Assembly: GCA_027943245.1 (NCBI GenBank)
Contig: JANDJZ010000088.1
Span: 5,001 to 69,000, forward strand
Length of the DNA: 64,000 bases
Origin: Acanthamoeba sp. SK_2022b
Lineage: Eukaryota > Discosea > Longamoebia > Acanthamoebidae
Direction of reading: 5' to 3'
Part shown: in pieces, positions 41,609 to 54,270 of the stretch
Layout: each line of letters opens with the position of its first letter
Position numbering within the stretch: position 1 is the first letter of the stretch
Made by a program: the position numbers and the translations under genes
The notes under the pieces: generated by a model
The model's input: the letters and a program-made list of their open reading frames with translations, nothing else
Database searches by the model: none
Told to the model about the DNA's origin: nothing

Positions 41609-44564
41609 TCAGAACCAGCTGCGCTCGGGGTAGGGGAAGTGCGTCTGTGGCTGGAAGACGCGCAGAAGATAGGGACGGAGGATGGGGTGCTTGAGCAGCT
41701 TCTCCCTCTTACGGCACTCGGTCCAGAGGTCGATGACGAGGGTCGGTAGGGTGAGCAGGAAGTGGGGCGTCGTGAGGTAGGCGCATACGACCGGATGGTC
41801 GTTGGCGTGGGTGTAGAAGTTGCGGATGAAACGAAGCAGCATGAGCGGGTCGGCTCGTTTCTCCTCGGTCCATCGATGCTCGTTGACCTTCCACAGGTCT
41901 TCGGGGATGAGCTCAGACCACTGTTGCTTGCTGCTCAAACGACACCAATCGCACAATCAGGGGAGGTCCTCAACCCCTCCCTTTTTGGCTAATAGATTCA
42001 ACCCGTACTTTTGCTGAGCGATCTGCCTCTTTACGACTTCCCTGAGCGCTTGGAAGTCGAGGTTCATGGTTGGGTGACCCCTCTTTCCCTCCTTCAGGTT
42101 GCCGAGGGCCACGAGGAAGTTGGTTGCGAGTCGGTCGTCCCAGAAGAACGGATGTCGCAGCAGGTTCTCGTAGCACCGCTTGTGCTCCTTGGGATTGTAG
42201 AAGGCACGGGTGGTGCAGTCCTTTACGATCAGGTTACGTATGAGATGATGAGCGGCCTCGAACTTGTGGCCCCACTTGAGGTTGAGGTGCTTGTCCTTCA
42301 GGTCTTCAGTGTGAGCGACGTCTTCACAGCCTGTTGCACGACGGTGGTCAGGTTGATCTGCGGAAAAGCTAGAGCATTGGGAGGGGCACCTGTAAGAATG
42401 TAGTACAAGACCAACCCGAGGGAGAAGAGATCGCTGGTCCTGTGAGTCTGGCCGAGGCGAATCCGTTCGGGAGCAGCGTAGAGGAAGGTGGCCATCTGTT
42501 TGGCCGAGCTGGTGGTGGTGAGATCGGCGGACATCTCGCGGGCAAGGCCAAAGTCGATCAGCTTCACTTGCTTCAGCTTGTCGACCAGGATATTAGCGGG
42601 CTTGATGTCGCGATGCACCAGCTGCCCCTCCTCTGCGTGCATGTTACCCAGCGTATGGAGGATGCTTCCCACGATGTACTGTTGTTGGAGGTTACCCTGG
42701 TTAGTATCGCCTAAGAGAGGAAAGAGACACGTCACACGCACCTGGCAGGACAAGAAGTGGTCCGGGTGACCCATCATGCCCCCTTGCTTCCACTTCTCCA
42801 CGAGTTCGGGCAGCTTGCACTCCATCAGCTCCAACGCGAGGTATCGGGTGATCCAGGTCTTGGAGCCATCTTGCCGCTTGCCCTTGAAGTTGCCGAAGTA
42901 GCGGACGATACCGGGAAGACTGTTCCGGGTCTTAAGCTTCTCGATCTCGTTCATGAACACCTCCTCGTTGGCCTGTGTCCTGTTCTCCTCCTTCTCCGAC
43001 TCGTCGGCATCGTCACTGTCTTCGTCATCTTCATCGTCGTTGTCCTCTTCCTCGATGATCTTCTTCAGCGCGATCTCCATCCCGTCGTCGAACTTGAGGG
43101 CGAGGTAGACCTTTGAGGTTCCTCCATCGCCCAGGTCAAGGGAGGGGTGGTAGATGTACATCGGGTTGCCGTCCTGGTTGCCCACCTGCTCGTAGACCCC
43201 ATTCTCGACCATGTCGCTGAACTGCTTGCGATATCTAACCGACGAGGCCTGCCACTTGCCAGCCATGTTGCACGGGAAGGGCGAGTGCGGCCGAAGTCGC
43301 TTCCTCTTGCTGTTGTAGGCCTTGGTGGACGGACTGCAGGTAAGGTAGGGCGAAATGTCCCTCTGAAGCTCGGTCTCCGTCTCGGGCTCTCGTTCGTCCT
43401 GAGCCGACGGCTTCACCTGGTTGGTGTGGGCTGCTAGGGAGGGTGGCGACTGCGGCGACCCGACGACGGACCACTGGCCTTCAACGTTCACGCTCTGCGT
43501 TGTAGTTCGCTACAAGTGAGAACTCCAGGGATCAGTGATGTGATGCCGGCAGAAAGGCTTGTACCGGGTCAGCGGGCGGCGCGGTAGTCGACGGCTTTTG
43601 GCCCCAGGGGTTGGTGGTCGGCTGGCGCTGCTTTCTTACCTTTTGCAGGCCCTCCCGAGAGAGGTGAATGTATTCGCACTGACTCCAGTCTTCGCACTGG
43701 GGGACAGAGCACAGTTCTTTGTGACAGGCAGGTGTGAGATGAGGCCGACTCAACATTGCGCAAGGGGGAGTACCCTGGCTGCCGTAATGGTACCCTTTGG
43801 TGTCCATCACGTGGGCAAGCGCGACGAAGTGCTGGCCAGTCTCGGTCCGCACCGGGAAACTCGTGTGCATGTCCTCCGAGACTGGACGATAGCCCGCGGG
43901 CGGTACGAGCTCGGCCGGCGTGTGGGCGTAGGGACAGGTGCCTCTGAAGGCGCAGTTATGGGGAGGGTCGGCCTGGCGGCAGTAGCGGGTGCGCGCTCTT
44001 TCCTTGAAGACGGCCCTGTCCGGATGGAGGAAGTGACAGTTGCCCCACTGGGAACACTTGCCTATCCAGACCGCCAGTCAGGGGCGCAAGCGCATACGTT
44101 CGTTTGGGAAGGAAAGTTTTACCATTGAATAGCCAATCGTAGCATATGCGGCCAAAGAGGGCGGCGTCGGGGTCGGTCCGGCAGAGCTTGCTGTACTTGG
44201 TAGGGTAGAAGCTCTCAAAAGGAAGGGAGACGGCCGGCTCGAGGTCGTCGTAGCAGCTGTGCACCTTCAGATCGAGTTCGGGCGCTTCATTCGATTGGTG
44301 GCGCACGTAGTTGGCCGGCACCTTCAGCTGCTCCCATGAGCCTGCGTAGATGCACTTGTCGTTCTTGCCGTGGCCATAGGGACACGTTCCTTTTTTCTCG
44401 CCCCTGGTAAGGTGCCCCAAAACCGAGTTGCACAGACGGTGGCGGTTGGTGTAGGGTTCGGTCGGGAGGGCATTCAGTCGAAGGCGCAAGGGGTTGGTTG
44501 TTCCTTCGTGGCGCTTGGGGCGAGGAGGCAGGAGGGAAGAGCGAAGAGGGGCAGTGGGAAGCAT
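41609..44564 (-). CDS. CCCH zinc-finger protein kinase with KEN (IRE1/RNase L-type) endoribonuclease domain
   Basis: The start MLPTAPLRSSLLPPRPKRHE (ATG 44564) has no signal peptide or membrane segment. Two good CCCH fingers with C-x8-C-x5-C-x3-H spacing follow: CYDWLFNGKCSQWGNCHFLH (across an intron) and CRQADPPHNCAFRGTCPYAH. Another Cys/His cluster lies near CSVPQCEDWSQCEYIH. The kinase has a G-rich loop GDGGTSKVYLA, an ALKK lysine region, an acidic insert, HRDIKPANILVDK, LIDFGLARE and APER, with strong IRE1 resemblance. The C-terminal KEN domain has LWKVNEHRW, LLRFIRNFYTHANDHP and TLPTLVIDLW. The R-N pair and the His at the active-site positions of IRE1 are kept, although the K after RN is F. 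The stop is at 41609-41611. It is about 800 residues long. It likely cuts RNA when activated, with the zinc fingers binding RNA, but this is inference. Confidence 0.8.
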
Positions 44565-44763
44565 TGTGTGTGTATGTGCGTGCTGGGCGGCCGTGTTTAA
44601 AAGGCTTTGAGTTCGGCCCAAGTTTTTACTTCGACCAAATTTTACTCCTGGGCCAATAAGGGTCAGGTGCACGTGTGTTGCTTGTAACCAATCATTTCAA
44701 GCAGTCACGACAACGCCCCAAGCCAAAGGCGGTCACAAGCAACACACGTGCCAGCAACACATT

Positions 44764-45904
44764 TCAGCTGTCGGGGTACCAGTCCAGGTCGATGTAGGAG
44801 ACGCCGCAGGTGCCGCTGGTGTCGCGGTCGTAGTACTGCTTGATTGCTGGCTTCGTCCAGCCACCGAACGTGTAGGCCCAGGCGTCGCTGAACGAGGGCG
44901 AGTTGTCGTAGTGGGCGTACCACAGCGGCAGCCCCGGGAACCCGCGGGTGTCTGCCCCCACCGTGGCGCTCCTGCGTGTCGGTCGGAGTCACGTGTGAGT
45001 GGACGCTTGGCTGTGGCCGCCAATGGTGTTGCGCGTACCACTCGTAGTCCGAGGAGTAGATGCCGACGTTTAGTCCCAGCTTTTGCGCAGACGCCACGGC
45101 CTGCTTGATGAAGGCGATGTTGGATGCATCGTCGTTCCAGCAGCCCGTGCACTGCTCAATGTCGAACCTAGGCAGCCCAAACAAAATTGATCATAATAAT
45201 TTTTTCATATTTTAATATAATTTTAATATTTAATATTATAATTATTTTTTTTATATATATAAAAAAAACAGAACAAAACAAAAAAGTGAGTACCAGAGCT
45301 GACCGAACTGGACGTTGTTGCTCCGCACATAGCTAGCGATTTCGCTTACGGCATTGGCGGGCGGGTTGTTGCCGCCGCAGTTGGGGCACATAAACGCGTA
45401 CTACGAACGCGTCAGTGCCAATGTCTCCTCCTTGTGGTTGGAGGCGAGGTTCGTACGATGTCGACGTGAGCGAAGCCGGCCGCCCAAGCATTACCCACGC
45501 AATAGGCCACTGTGCAAGTGCACGTGCGCACAGTGATCGTTAACAAAAAAAGAAGAGAGAGAGAGGGGAGAAGGCCGGTCCACAGCTGGGTGTCATACGC
45601 TTTTGGTTGAGCTGGAAGCCGCCGTTCCACGCTTCGATGATGGCGAACGAGAACCCTTCCTGCTCCTTCAAACAGCGCCACTGGGCCGGAGTGATCGAGG
45701 CTGCTCGTTTCGCACAAGGCAAGAGAGCAATTTAGAATCTTTCGTTCTCTCCCCCCCCCAAACTTGAGTGAGTCTTGCACACATACCGCAGTCTTGCAGA
45801 GACACGTCAAGCCCTTTTGCGGCTTCGGCTGGGGTCAGTCCGGCCAATGCCACCAGCAGCAGCACGACGCCGATAGAGTACAACAGCGCGGTAGACGACT
45901 TCAT
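44764..45904 (-). CDS. Secreted GH25-like lysozyme (muramidase)
   Basis: GH25 enzymes cut the peptidoglycan backbone of bacteria. ATG 45904 opens a signal peptide [20 protein letters not shown] ending LTPAEA, and the mature start [11 protein letters not shown] is the family's first beta strand with its Asp. Later parts are [32 protein letters not shown] (acidic D and E of the active site), [24 protein letters not shown] and [12 protein letters not shown] before TGA (44764-44766). Several cysteines suggest disulfides. It probably acts in digestion of bacteria in phagosomes or outside the cell. Three or more introns occur; one is extremely AT-rich (about 45183-45292). A start 24 codons upstream is possible but would break the signal peptide. 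Confidence 0.83.
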
Positions 45905-46030
45905 CTTCCTCTTCCCCTTTGCTCCGGCGGGCAGACCTTGGCGTATTGCGAGAGGAGCTGACGTAAGACACACCATTAAGTCAACATGCGATTATTTTGG
46001 GTCTTTTCATTTATTTTATTAAGATTTATT

Positions 46031-49000
46031 TTACTCGTCGTTCGGTGGTGGGCTGGCTTGGGCGTGTGTGGCGGTTGTGGGGTCGCTCGGGGTGGGCAGG
46101 CCGCGGCTCTCGTGTGCGAGGAGCTCCTGGTGGGCCGCCTCGGTGAAGCTGTCGCCGCGCGTGCAGCTTAGCTGCATGCACTCCAGCACCTTGCGGACGT
46201 AGTTCCAGCGCTGGGCGTCGAGGGCGGGCTGGAGGACGATCCGGCAGTGGTCGAGCGTGGGGGGGAGGCCGTTGTTGTTCATGCCGTGCAGGAAATGGGC
46301 CGCCTCGTGGAGGGTGCCGATGCGGAGCAGGGCCTTGAGGTAGGCCAGGGTGGTGGTGTGGTCGGGCGTGGCGATGCGCGACCGCAGCAAGCGCGTCCAG
46401 AACTCGCGCAGCATCGGCCGGTGGGCGGGGACGCGGCACGACTCGAAGAGCCGGACAAAGTTGGCGGGCTGGCCGACGTCGACGTAGAGCATCAGCTTGC
46501 GCACGGAATCAATGTCGCCCTGCTCCACGAGGTTGTCGATGGCCTGGAGCACGGGCTCGGAGACCAGGCGCCTGTCTATGTGGTGCGCGACGTTGAGCCG
46601 CTGCAGCATGTTGAGGATCTCGAAGACGCGCGGGCTGCGCGGGTCCTGGTGGAGGTGGTGCCGGAGCAGCAGCACGATCGCGTCGCAGTGGGCGTAGAAC
46701 GTCTTCGGGTGGGCCACCATGTGGCGGAACACCTCGTCGATCTTCTCGGGGTCGCGCTTGGCCGCAAGGGCGAAGAGGAAGACCCGGTTGAGCACCTTGT
46801 CCGGCTGGATCCCCCAGCGCTTCATCATGTTGCTGCGCACGTCCCAGGCCTCGTCGATCCGGCCGGCCATGATGAGGACGTGGATGATCGGCGTGAAGGT
46901 GGCGAGCCGCGGCGGAATACTGAGCCCGCCCGTGCGCATGTGCTCTACCAGCTGGTAGGTAGCCTCCGTGACCCGGCCGTCCTGCAGGCTCATGGCGGCG
47001 AACAGCCACCCGACCTCGCGCGGCCGGGGCTTCAGGCCCTGCTGTCGCATAGCATCAAACGTCCGCTGGACGTTCTCGAGATCGCCGCGGCGCGCGTAGA
47101 TGTCCATGAGCACGTTGAAGATCGGCGGGTCGGGCTCCAGACCCTGCTCACTTAGTTGCTTCCACAACTCCAGCGCAGTGTCCAAGTCGTGCGTTCTGTT
47201 TTTTTTTTTTTTTTTTTGTTTTTTGTACCAAAGTTGGTTAATTTCAACCTCACTCCGTAGTATAATTTAATTATTTAATAAAAATTGTACCGTTTGCAGG
47301 CGGAGAAGAGTTTGTAGAAGGTCTTGATAGACGGAGTGACGCCAAGGAGGCGAAAGTTAGCGATGATTTCGCGAGCCGCCTGGATATTGTTGTTGGCGAG
47401 CTGGCCCACGATGAGCGACTGCATGGTGAACTCGTCGGAGGTCAGGTTCCGCTCTTTCATCATCGCAAAGATCTGCTGCATGCCCTGGATGTCGTCCACA
47501 ATGGCGCAGCACTTCAGGAGCGCGTTGTAGGCGGCTGATATGACACGATCAAAACACCAGACGAACAACCGTGTGTGCGAGAGAAATAGACCAAATGCGT
47601 GAGATGGTCATGTTTGTGCAAGCAAGGGAGCAGGTCATACCCAGGTCAGGCTCAATTCCGTGCTGCTTCATCAGGTGGAGAACAGCAAACCCCTTTCTCG
47701 CATACCTACCCAGTCAATGTGTCGTGTTGTGTCGTGGTGAGCAACATGCTGGCAGGAGGCGGGAGCGGGCAAGTACTTGCGGTTCGTAGAACAGACGTTG
47801 GCCAATGCGGTGAGGAGTGGCAGAGTGAATGGCAGCCCATCCCGCTCGACCATGGCCATCACCTGTATGGCGGCCTTCACGTGGCCGTACCTGGCGGAGG
47901 TGCGTATCAGCGCCAGGTAGATGACGCTGTCCGGTTGGATCCCTCGCTGCTTCATCTCTTCGAGCAGTTCGAACGGCTTGTTCTTGGTGACCTCCCCCTT
48001 GACTCCGCCTATGGGGCGTTTTGTTGTGCATGCGCGTGTGGCCGAGTGAGCTCGCGACACAAAGAGCCCAACGTGGGGCATCGATGAACGGAGGAGACGT
48101 ACAGGCCTGGATCAGCTCCGCGTAGAACTGCAAGGAAAGCTTCAATTTGAGCTCTAGCGCCAGGTCACGCATGGCAAGTGCCTAAGAATAAATGCACGAC
48201 ATCATGCACCGTCAGCTGGAGAACACACACACAGCGGACAGACAAGTGGCCTACGCGAGAGGCAGAGGCAAAAGAAAGGTCTGCGTGCCTCCTCTAATCG
48301 GTGATTGAGTCGGGCCACCCGAACGTAATAGGTGGCGGTGATGATGTTGAGCGCTCTCTGCTCCTTGGCCAACTCCAACACATGCTGAGCTGCATCCTGG
48401 ACATGGGCACAGCGAGAGGAGAGAACATGAGTAGGCCAACACCACGCGGCACGCACGCCACAGACCGCCGCGCAGACATCTTCGTAGGGGGGCTCGCATA
48501 CAAATGAGTTGGGAATGCGGCACAGGTTCTTGAGCAGCGTATTGGCCTCGTAGGAGTTAATTTTCCGGATCGAGCAAACAAGCGACAGGATGCTCCTTCG
48601 CGACTCTGCGTGCGCCAGCAGGTGATCTTCCAGCTCCGGCACACTCAACAGCGGGATCACATTCCCGGCCGTGACTAACACACCAACGAAACAACCTCCA
48701 GTGTCAATGAGATCGATCATGTGTCCACGTGAGTCCAGAAGAGGTGGCCAACCTGGCTTCTGGCCCTTGAGCGTCTCGATTCGATCGACCAACTCGTCCA
48801 GTGTCATGTTCGGGATTGAAGCTGTGGACCACGCCATTGCCGCATTGAGCCAGGCGCGTTCATATGCAGGGGGCGTGGGTCTGCGTACGATCTGCCGTGG
48901 TGGTGGTAGTAGTGGTGCCGGCGGCTGTCGTGCTGAAGGAAACGCAGCGAGAGGGGGGCACATTGGGCTTCCGCTCAAAGCGGTGGTAGCACTCCGGGAG

Positions 49001-49164
49001 GGCGGCCAAGGCCCGCCACGGTGCCCTTCTTCGTGCGAGGACGTGTGGGAGGGATGCTGCGGTTGCGTGAAGACCACGGACTTGCTGTGGCAACGGCAAA
49101 GACGCACGCACCCCCGCCTTGAGACCGCTGCCGTTACTGCAACATGCAATTCAAAATGGATCAT
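46031..49164 (-). CDS. Pentatricopeptide repeat (PPR) protein, probably mitochondrial
   Basis: PPR proteins bind organellar RNA to control its processing or translation. MIHFELHVAVTAAVSRRGCV (ATG 49164) is basic and amphipathic, as for a mitochondrial presequence. The body shows many 35-residue helical repeats, for example YLALIRTSARYGHVKAAIQV, AAYNALLKCCAIVDDIQGMQ, FNVLMDIYARRGDLENVQRT and GWLFAAMSLQDGRVTEATYQ, with the usual G-x-x-P/D spacing (GLEPDPP, GIQPDSV). A large last exon (about 47196-46031) carries more degenerate repeats and ends SPPPNDE. The stop is at 46031-46033. Introns include one with a 17-base T run and AT-rich sequence (about 47197-47287). The long antisense open frame over the last exon is a shadow. 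Confidence 0.82.
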
Positions 49165-49339
49165 GTAATCACTCGAAATCGGTAAAATCAGCCCTCATTT
49201 TTGAAGGAAAGATGACACGTACACAAAGAAGCCTCTACACCCCACCCTCCGCATTTTGATGATCCGCTCTGCGCGTGCGTTCTTTTCTTTCCAACTTTTC
49301 TTTATTTCTTTATGTTTCACACAGCAATTTTGCGTTTCC

Positions 49340-49769
49340 TCACGGCGCCATACTGTCGCCTTCATCGCCGACGAGGGCATCGAGGAAGTTCATCACGTTT
49401 TCCATCGTAGGGCGCTTCTCCCCGACAGCGTGCCAGCATTTCTTCATGATCTTGCGGAAGTCCGCCGGGCAATCGTTGGGGATGGTTGGCCGCCGGCCCT
49501 CGAGCACGTCCAGCGAGACGCCCATGAAGTTGCGGCCGGCGTAGGGCTCGCGCCTGGTCAGCACCTGCCACATGATGACGCCGAACGAGTACACGTCGAC
49601 CCGCTCGTCGTATTTCTCGCCGCGGATGATCTCCGGGGCGGTCCAGCAGGGCGTGCCGCAGCGGGTCATCGTCGCGTTCTCCTCCTTGATGCGCGCGAAC
49701 CCAAAGTCGGCCACCTTCACATTCCACGTCTCGTCGACCTTTTGTGAAGACCAGCCAGTGAGTTGATCG

Positions 49770-49843
<74 letters not shown>

Positions 49844-52800
49844 CGGTGTGTGCTCGGTGTTGGGTGAAGACGGCGTACAAGGAGGTTAGATGGCTTGAAG
49901 TCGCGGTGCACGATGATGGGGTGGAGCGAGTGCAGGTAGTTGACGCCCAAGGCGGCACCTCTCAGCAGGCGCAGCTTCTGCCTCCACGTCAACTTGATGG
50001 CATTGTTGGAAAGTATGTCCTTGAGACTGCCCTGCTTCATGAACTCAGTCACGATGCACAGGTTGGGTTTCTTCACACAGGCGCCTGCACGCCATCACGA
50101 GCCAACGTCAGCCACTCTGAACCGGACCACAGTCTCACAGTTGCAGGTGGGCACACCGATGAAGAGAACGATGTTGGGGTGGTGGAGCTCCGAGAGGAAG
50201 GCCATCTCGGCCCTAAATTCAAGCATGCGGCGCTCATCCAGCTTCTGCTTGATGAACCGCTTGACGGCGACGTCGACGCCCTTCCACTTGCCGCGGTAGA
50301 CCACGCCGTAGGAGCCGAGGCCCACCTGCTTGCCCATTTGGACCTCGGTGAAGTCGATGATCCAACGGCAGAGATTGGCCGACGTGAGGAAGGTATCCTC
50401 CTTGAACATCATGCCCTCGCCCACCACTGTCTGCACCACGCGCGCGACGTGGCCATCATCGCTGTGGCTGCTCAGCGTCGAGGCGCCGCCCTCGGTGCCC
50501 TCCTGATGCGGATCGTCGCTGCCGCTCGACGGAGTGTTGTTGTCATTGTCTCCATCGGGAGTGACGCCGCCAAAGAAGCGGCTCTCGAGCTCGGGCACCT
50601 TCACTTCGTAAAGCTTGGAACCTGCGCAGGCACACACTCAAGTTCAGCATGGCGAAACAAGCGTGGACTGTGGAATGACCGGAATACCATTGGGGGCATC
50701 GGGCATCTCGAACGTGCCCAGGCGGAGGATGTGCTTCTTGTCGACGGGAGAGGCCGAAGGCTCGCCAGAGTCGCCGCCCTTGATCAGCACGCGGTAAGCA
50801 GCGTGGCTTATGAGGATTTGACCGCCGTGGGTCATCGCGGTTATGCGCGCCGCGGCGTTGACCACAGGGCCGATGTACTCCATGCGTCTAGTCATCGGAT
50901 CGCGCACGGTCTTGGGCGTGCCCACGTGAATGCCCATCCTCACCCTCAAGCCCTTGAACAGCACACTACAGCCGTTCCATCACGCATGATGTGAGCCAAG
51001 GTCAAGCATGGAATGCGATGAATGCATGATCGCTCGTAGACGTACCGGTCGTCGGTGTCGCCCCACTCCTCGGCGGCGCCGGGGTGGGCCAAGAGCGCCT
51101 CGGGCCACTCGACTTCTAGGAGAGCCTTCTGGACATCGCAGCACCAAGCCACCGCATCGCTGGCCTGCTGGAAGGCCATACAGAAGGAGCCCTCGCCGCT
51201 GTTACGGTCGCGCAGGAACACCACCTCGTAGCCGCGGTGCCGCTTGAGCGCGGCGCGCAGGGTCTCGTTGTGGAGCATCGTCGCGTCGCGCATGCCCGTG
51301 GCGCTGAACTCCCAGAGCGACGCGGCCCGCGTGATGTCGGTGAACACGATCGCCACCTCGCCATCGGGCGCGGGCACTCCGCCGGTGGCCGCCTGGGCGG
51401 CCGACAGGTTCTTGGAGCCGTTGGACGACGATGAACCCGTAGATGTGGAGCCGTTGGTAGACGGAAGCGTCCACGAGCTGTAGAGGTTCTTCTTGAGCGT
51501 GGCATCGCCTCCCGAGTTGCCCGACGACGACGTCGAGGTCTTGGAGGTGAACGACATGCCACCGCCCGATGCCGAGTCGCCGTGCATGGACGACAGGCGG
51601 GTCATGATCTCGAGGAATGTCGGGCGGATCGTCGGGTCCTGGTGCCAGCAGCTCGTGATCAGCTCCTCGTACTCCTGCGGGCAGGCCCCGGGGGTCTCGG
51701 GCATCTCGGGCCTGATGCCGTCCCTGATGACGGCCACCGCCACCGCTGCGGGACTGGTTTGCATTGCGTTGCTCGTTGGTTAATGGGCGCCCAGGAACCG
51801 ATGATGAGAGCGTGAGGCCAAGCATGGGGTCGCGCACCTGAGCCCAAAGTAAGGCTGCTCTCGGGTGAGCAGCTCCCACAGGATGATGCCGAAAGCGTAG
51901 ACGTCGGCCAGGATGAGATCGACGCCGGGAGCCTCGTTGAGCAGCTCGGGGGCTGCCCAGTGGACGCTCCCGGCGATGTCCTTGCCGCCGCCCTTGAGAT
52001 GTACCTCCTCCTTGAACTTGGTGAGGCCAAAGTCCGAAACCTTCACGTTCCACTTGGAGTCGAGCAGCAGGTTGAGCGACTTCAGATCCCTGTGCACAAT
52101 GCCTGCAATTTGGCAGACCGCCATCTTAGTGCTTATCCACATCCATCCAACGCGCACGCATGTCGATCTGCCTACATACCGGAGGAATGCAGGAAATGCA
52201 TGCCCTTGGAGGCCTGGTAGGCCATCTTGGCCTTGAGGGCGAACGGGATCTCTGGGATGAGCTCGTTGTGGAGTAGCTGTGGAATGAAGAGTCAAGTGAG
52301 CCGTGTGTTTGGTTGTGTGGTCGCATTTGCGCGCGCGTGCGTGTGCGTACGTCGTAGAGCGAGCCGAGAGTCATGAACTCCATGACGATGCACATCTTGG
52401 GCGCCTTGGTCGACGCAGCCATGAACAAAACCACGTTAGGATGCCGCAGCGACGTCATCACGCGCACCTGTAGCGCACAAAAGAGCACCCGAGCCCTCAG
52501 CACGTCGTTGCAACGCCAATACAGCACTGCAACATGGATCAGGAACAGATGTGAAGTGGCGCGTGCCTCGTCTTTGAAGCTCTTCTCCATGTCGCGGGTA
52601 ACCTTGTCAGAGGCCATGACCTTGACGGCGACCTCAGTGCCCTTCCAGGTGGCCCTGTGCACTTCACCAAAGCCGCCCGAGCCTAGGTGTTCGCCCACTT
52701 CGAGCTCGCTGTAGTTGATCTCCCAGTCGTCCGTCTTGTTGCCCTTGCGCTGGATAATCACCACCAGCACGACGATGAGGCCCACCAGGGCCAGCACGAC

Positions 52801-54207
52801 AATGAAGGCCACGGGAATGATCCCTCCTGCGTCGAGCACGAGTGAGACACAAACATTGCATTCCTCCATATTATGAGGGGTTGGATTCTACCGAGCAGAG
52901 GTGCGAGGATGTCGTCGCTGCCTGACTTGACGCTCTCGCAATACTTGCCCTCCCGGTCCATCGGGCACACGCATGAGTTCTCGACGCACTCGCCCACATC
53001 CGAACACAGCTGGCTCTCGCTGATGCAGTGGAACACGTCGCTCACAGGGTTACCGGAGCAGGTGAAGGCTTGCAGCTGGTCTAGGAATTGCCTCCGCACG
53101 GGCTCCTCCGAAGTGGGCAGCACCAGCCCTTGACTGCAAGTCGCGCAATCCGTTCAAACGTTGAGCACTCAGAGACACTCATTGCGTGCGGTAAGTGAGC
53201 GAGCATGCATGCGCATACCCAGAGACAATCGCCTGCGCGCTCGGGTCGGCCTGGCTCCAGTAGAAGAAGCTGGCCAGGGCGGTGGCCTTTGAGCATTCGG
53301 TCATTGTCGTCGAGCGGTAGATAAACGACCCGAACGCCGCCACCGGCCAGCTCTCTTCCGATGGTCCTATGTGTTGTGGGCCAACTCTGTGTGAGTGGCC
53401 CGCGGCAGGACACTTGCTGCTGTTGTGCAACAAGTAAGACGAAACTTACCCAATAAGAGGCCCTCGTAACTGGGCGTCGCGCTCGCGGTCACGGTGGTGG
53501 CGGTTGTTGCGAGTCCCGTGGCAGACAGGTAGTCGCGCAGGGCACTGCGGAGAGAGGCCTCGGTGGGACTCACCGTGCGTTTCGCCGGGTTGACGAGAGC
53601 CGCCGAACCGAGGCTTCGCGACTGAGCACGCACGGGCATCGTATGTCACAGTGAGACTAGGAACGTGCGGTCAAAGGAGTGCACGTTCCAGTCGTACCAG
53701 CTTCACCTCGTAGCCCGTGCAGAAGCCGAAAGAGTATTCTTTGTCTGTGAGCGCATCCAGAGCATCATGCTCAGTTGCGGTCACAATGGACCGATCGGGC
53801 GAGCTCTGCACTGGGAAGGTGACAACGGGACCCGGTGCAACCTGATCACGCACGCGAAGAGGGAAACCGTGTGAGGCGTGCGGCTGTGGGACCAGGCCCG
53901 CAGAGGGAAAGCGGGTACTGTGAATTCGGGCACGCTCTGGCTGAGAGCTTTGGTAAAGAGCTGGGTGCGGGCAGAGACGGCCGAGGTGGTAACCACGACG
54001 ATAGGCTCGTGGGGCAGCGCGGCCGACACGTTCACCGAATTGAGAGCCTTGATGCGTTCGTCGTCCCACATCGTGAGGTTGTTCTGGTAGATGGCCGCGA
54101 TTGTTTCGAAGTCCAACACCAGCTCCAGTTCCAGATCAACCAAATTGGGCAGGTTGTAGGCTGTGCATTAACCACAACAATGGTGGGTCTTTGTGTGCAT
54201 GTTTGTG

Positions 54208-54270
<63 letters not shown>

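Noticed and set aside
46247..47155. A 302-residue plus-strand frame opposite the PPR gene
   Set aside because: A valine/glutamate/aspartate-rich shadow of the third-position GC bias of the PPR exon; it has no domain and no start context.
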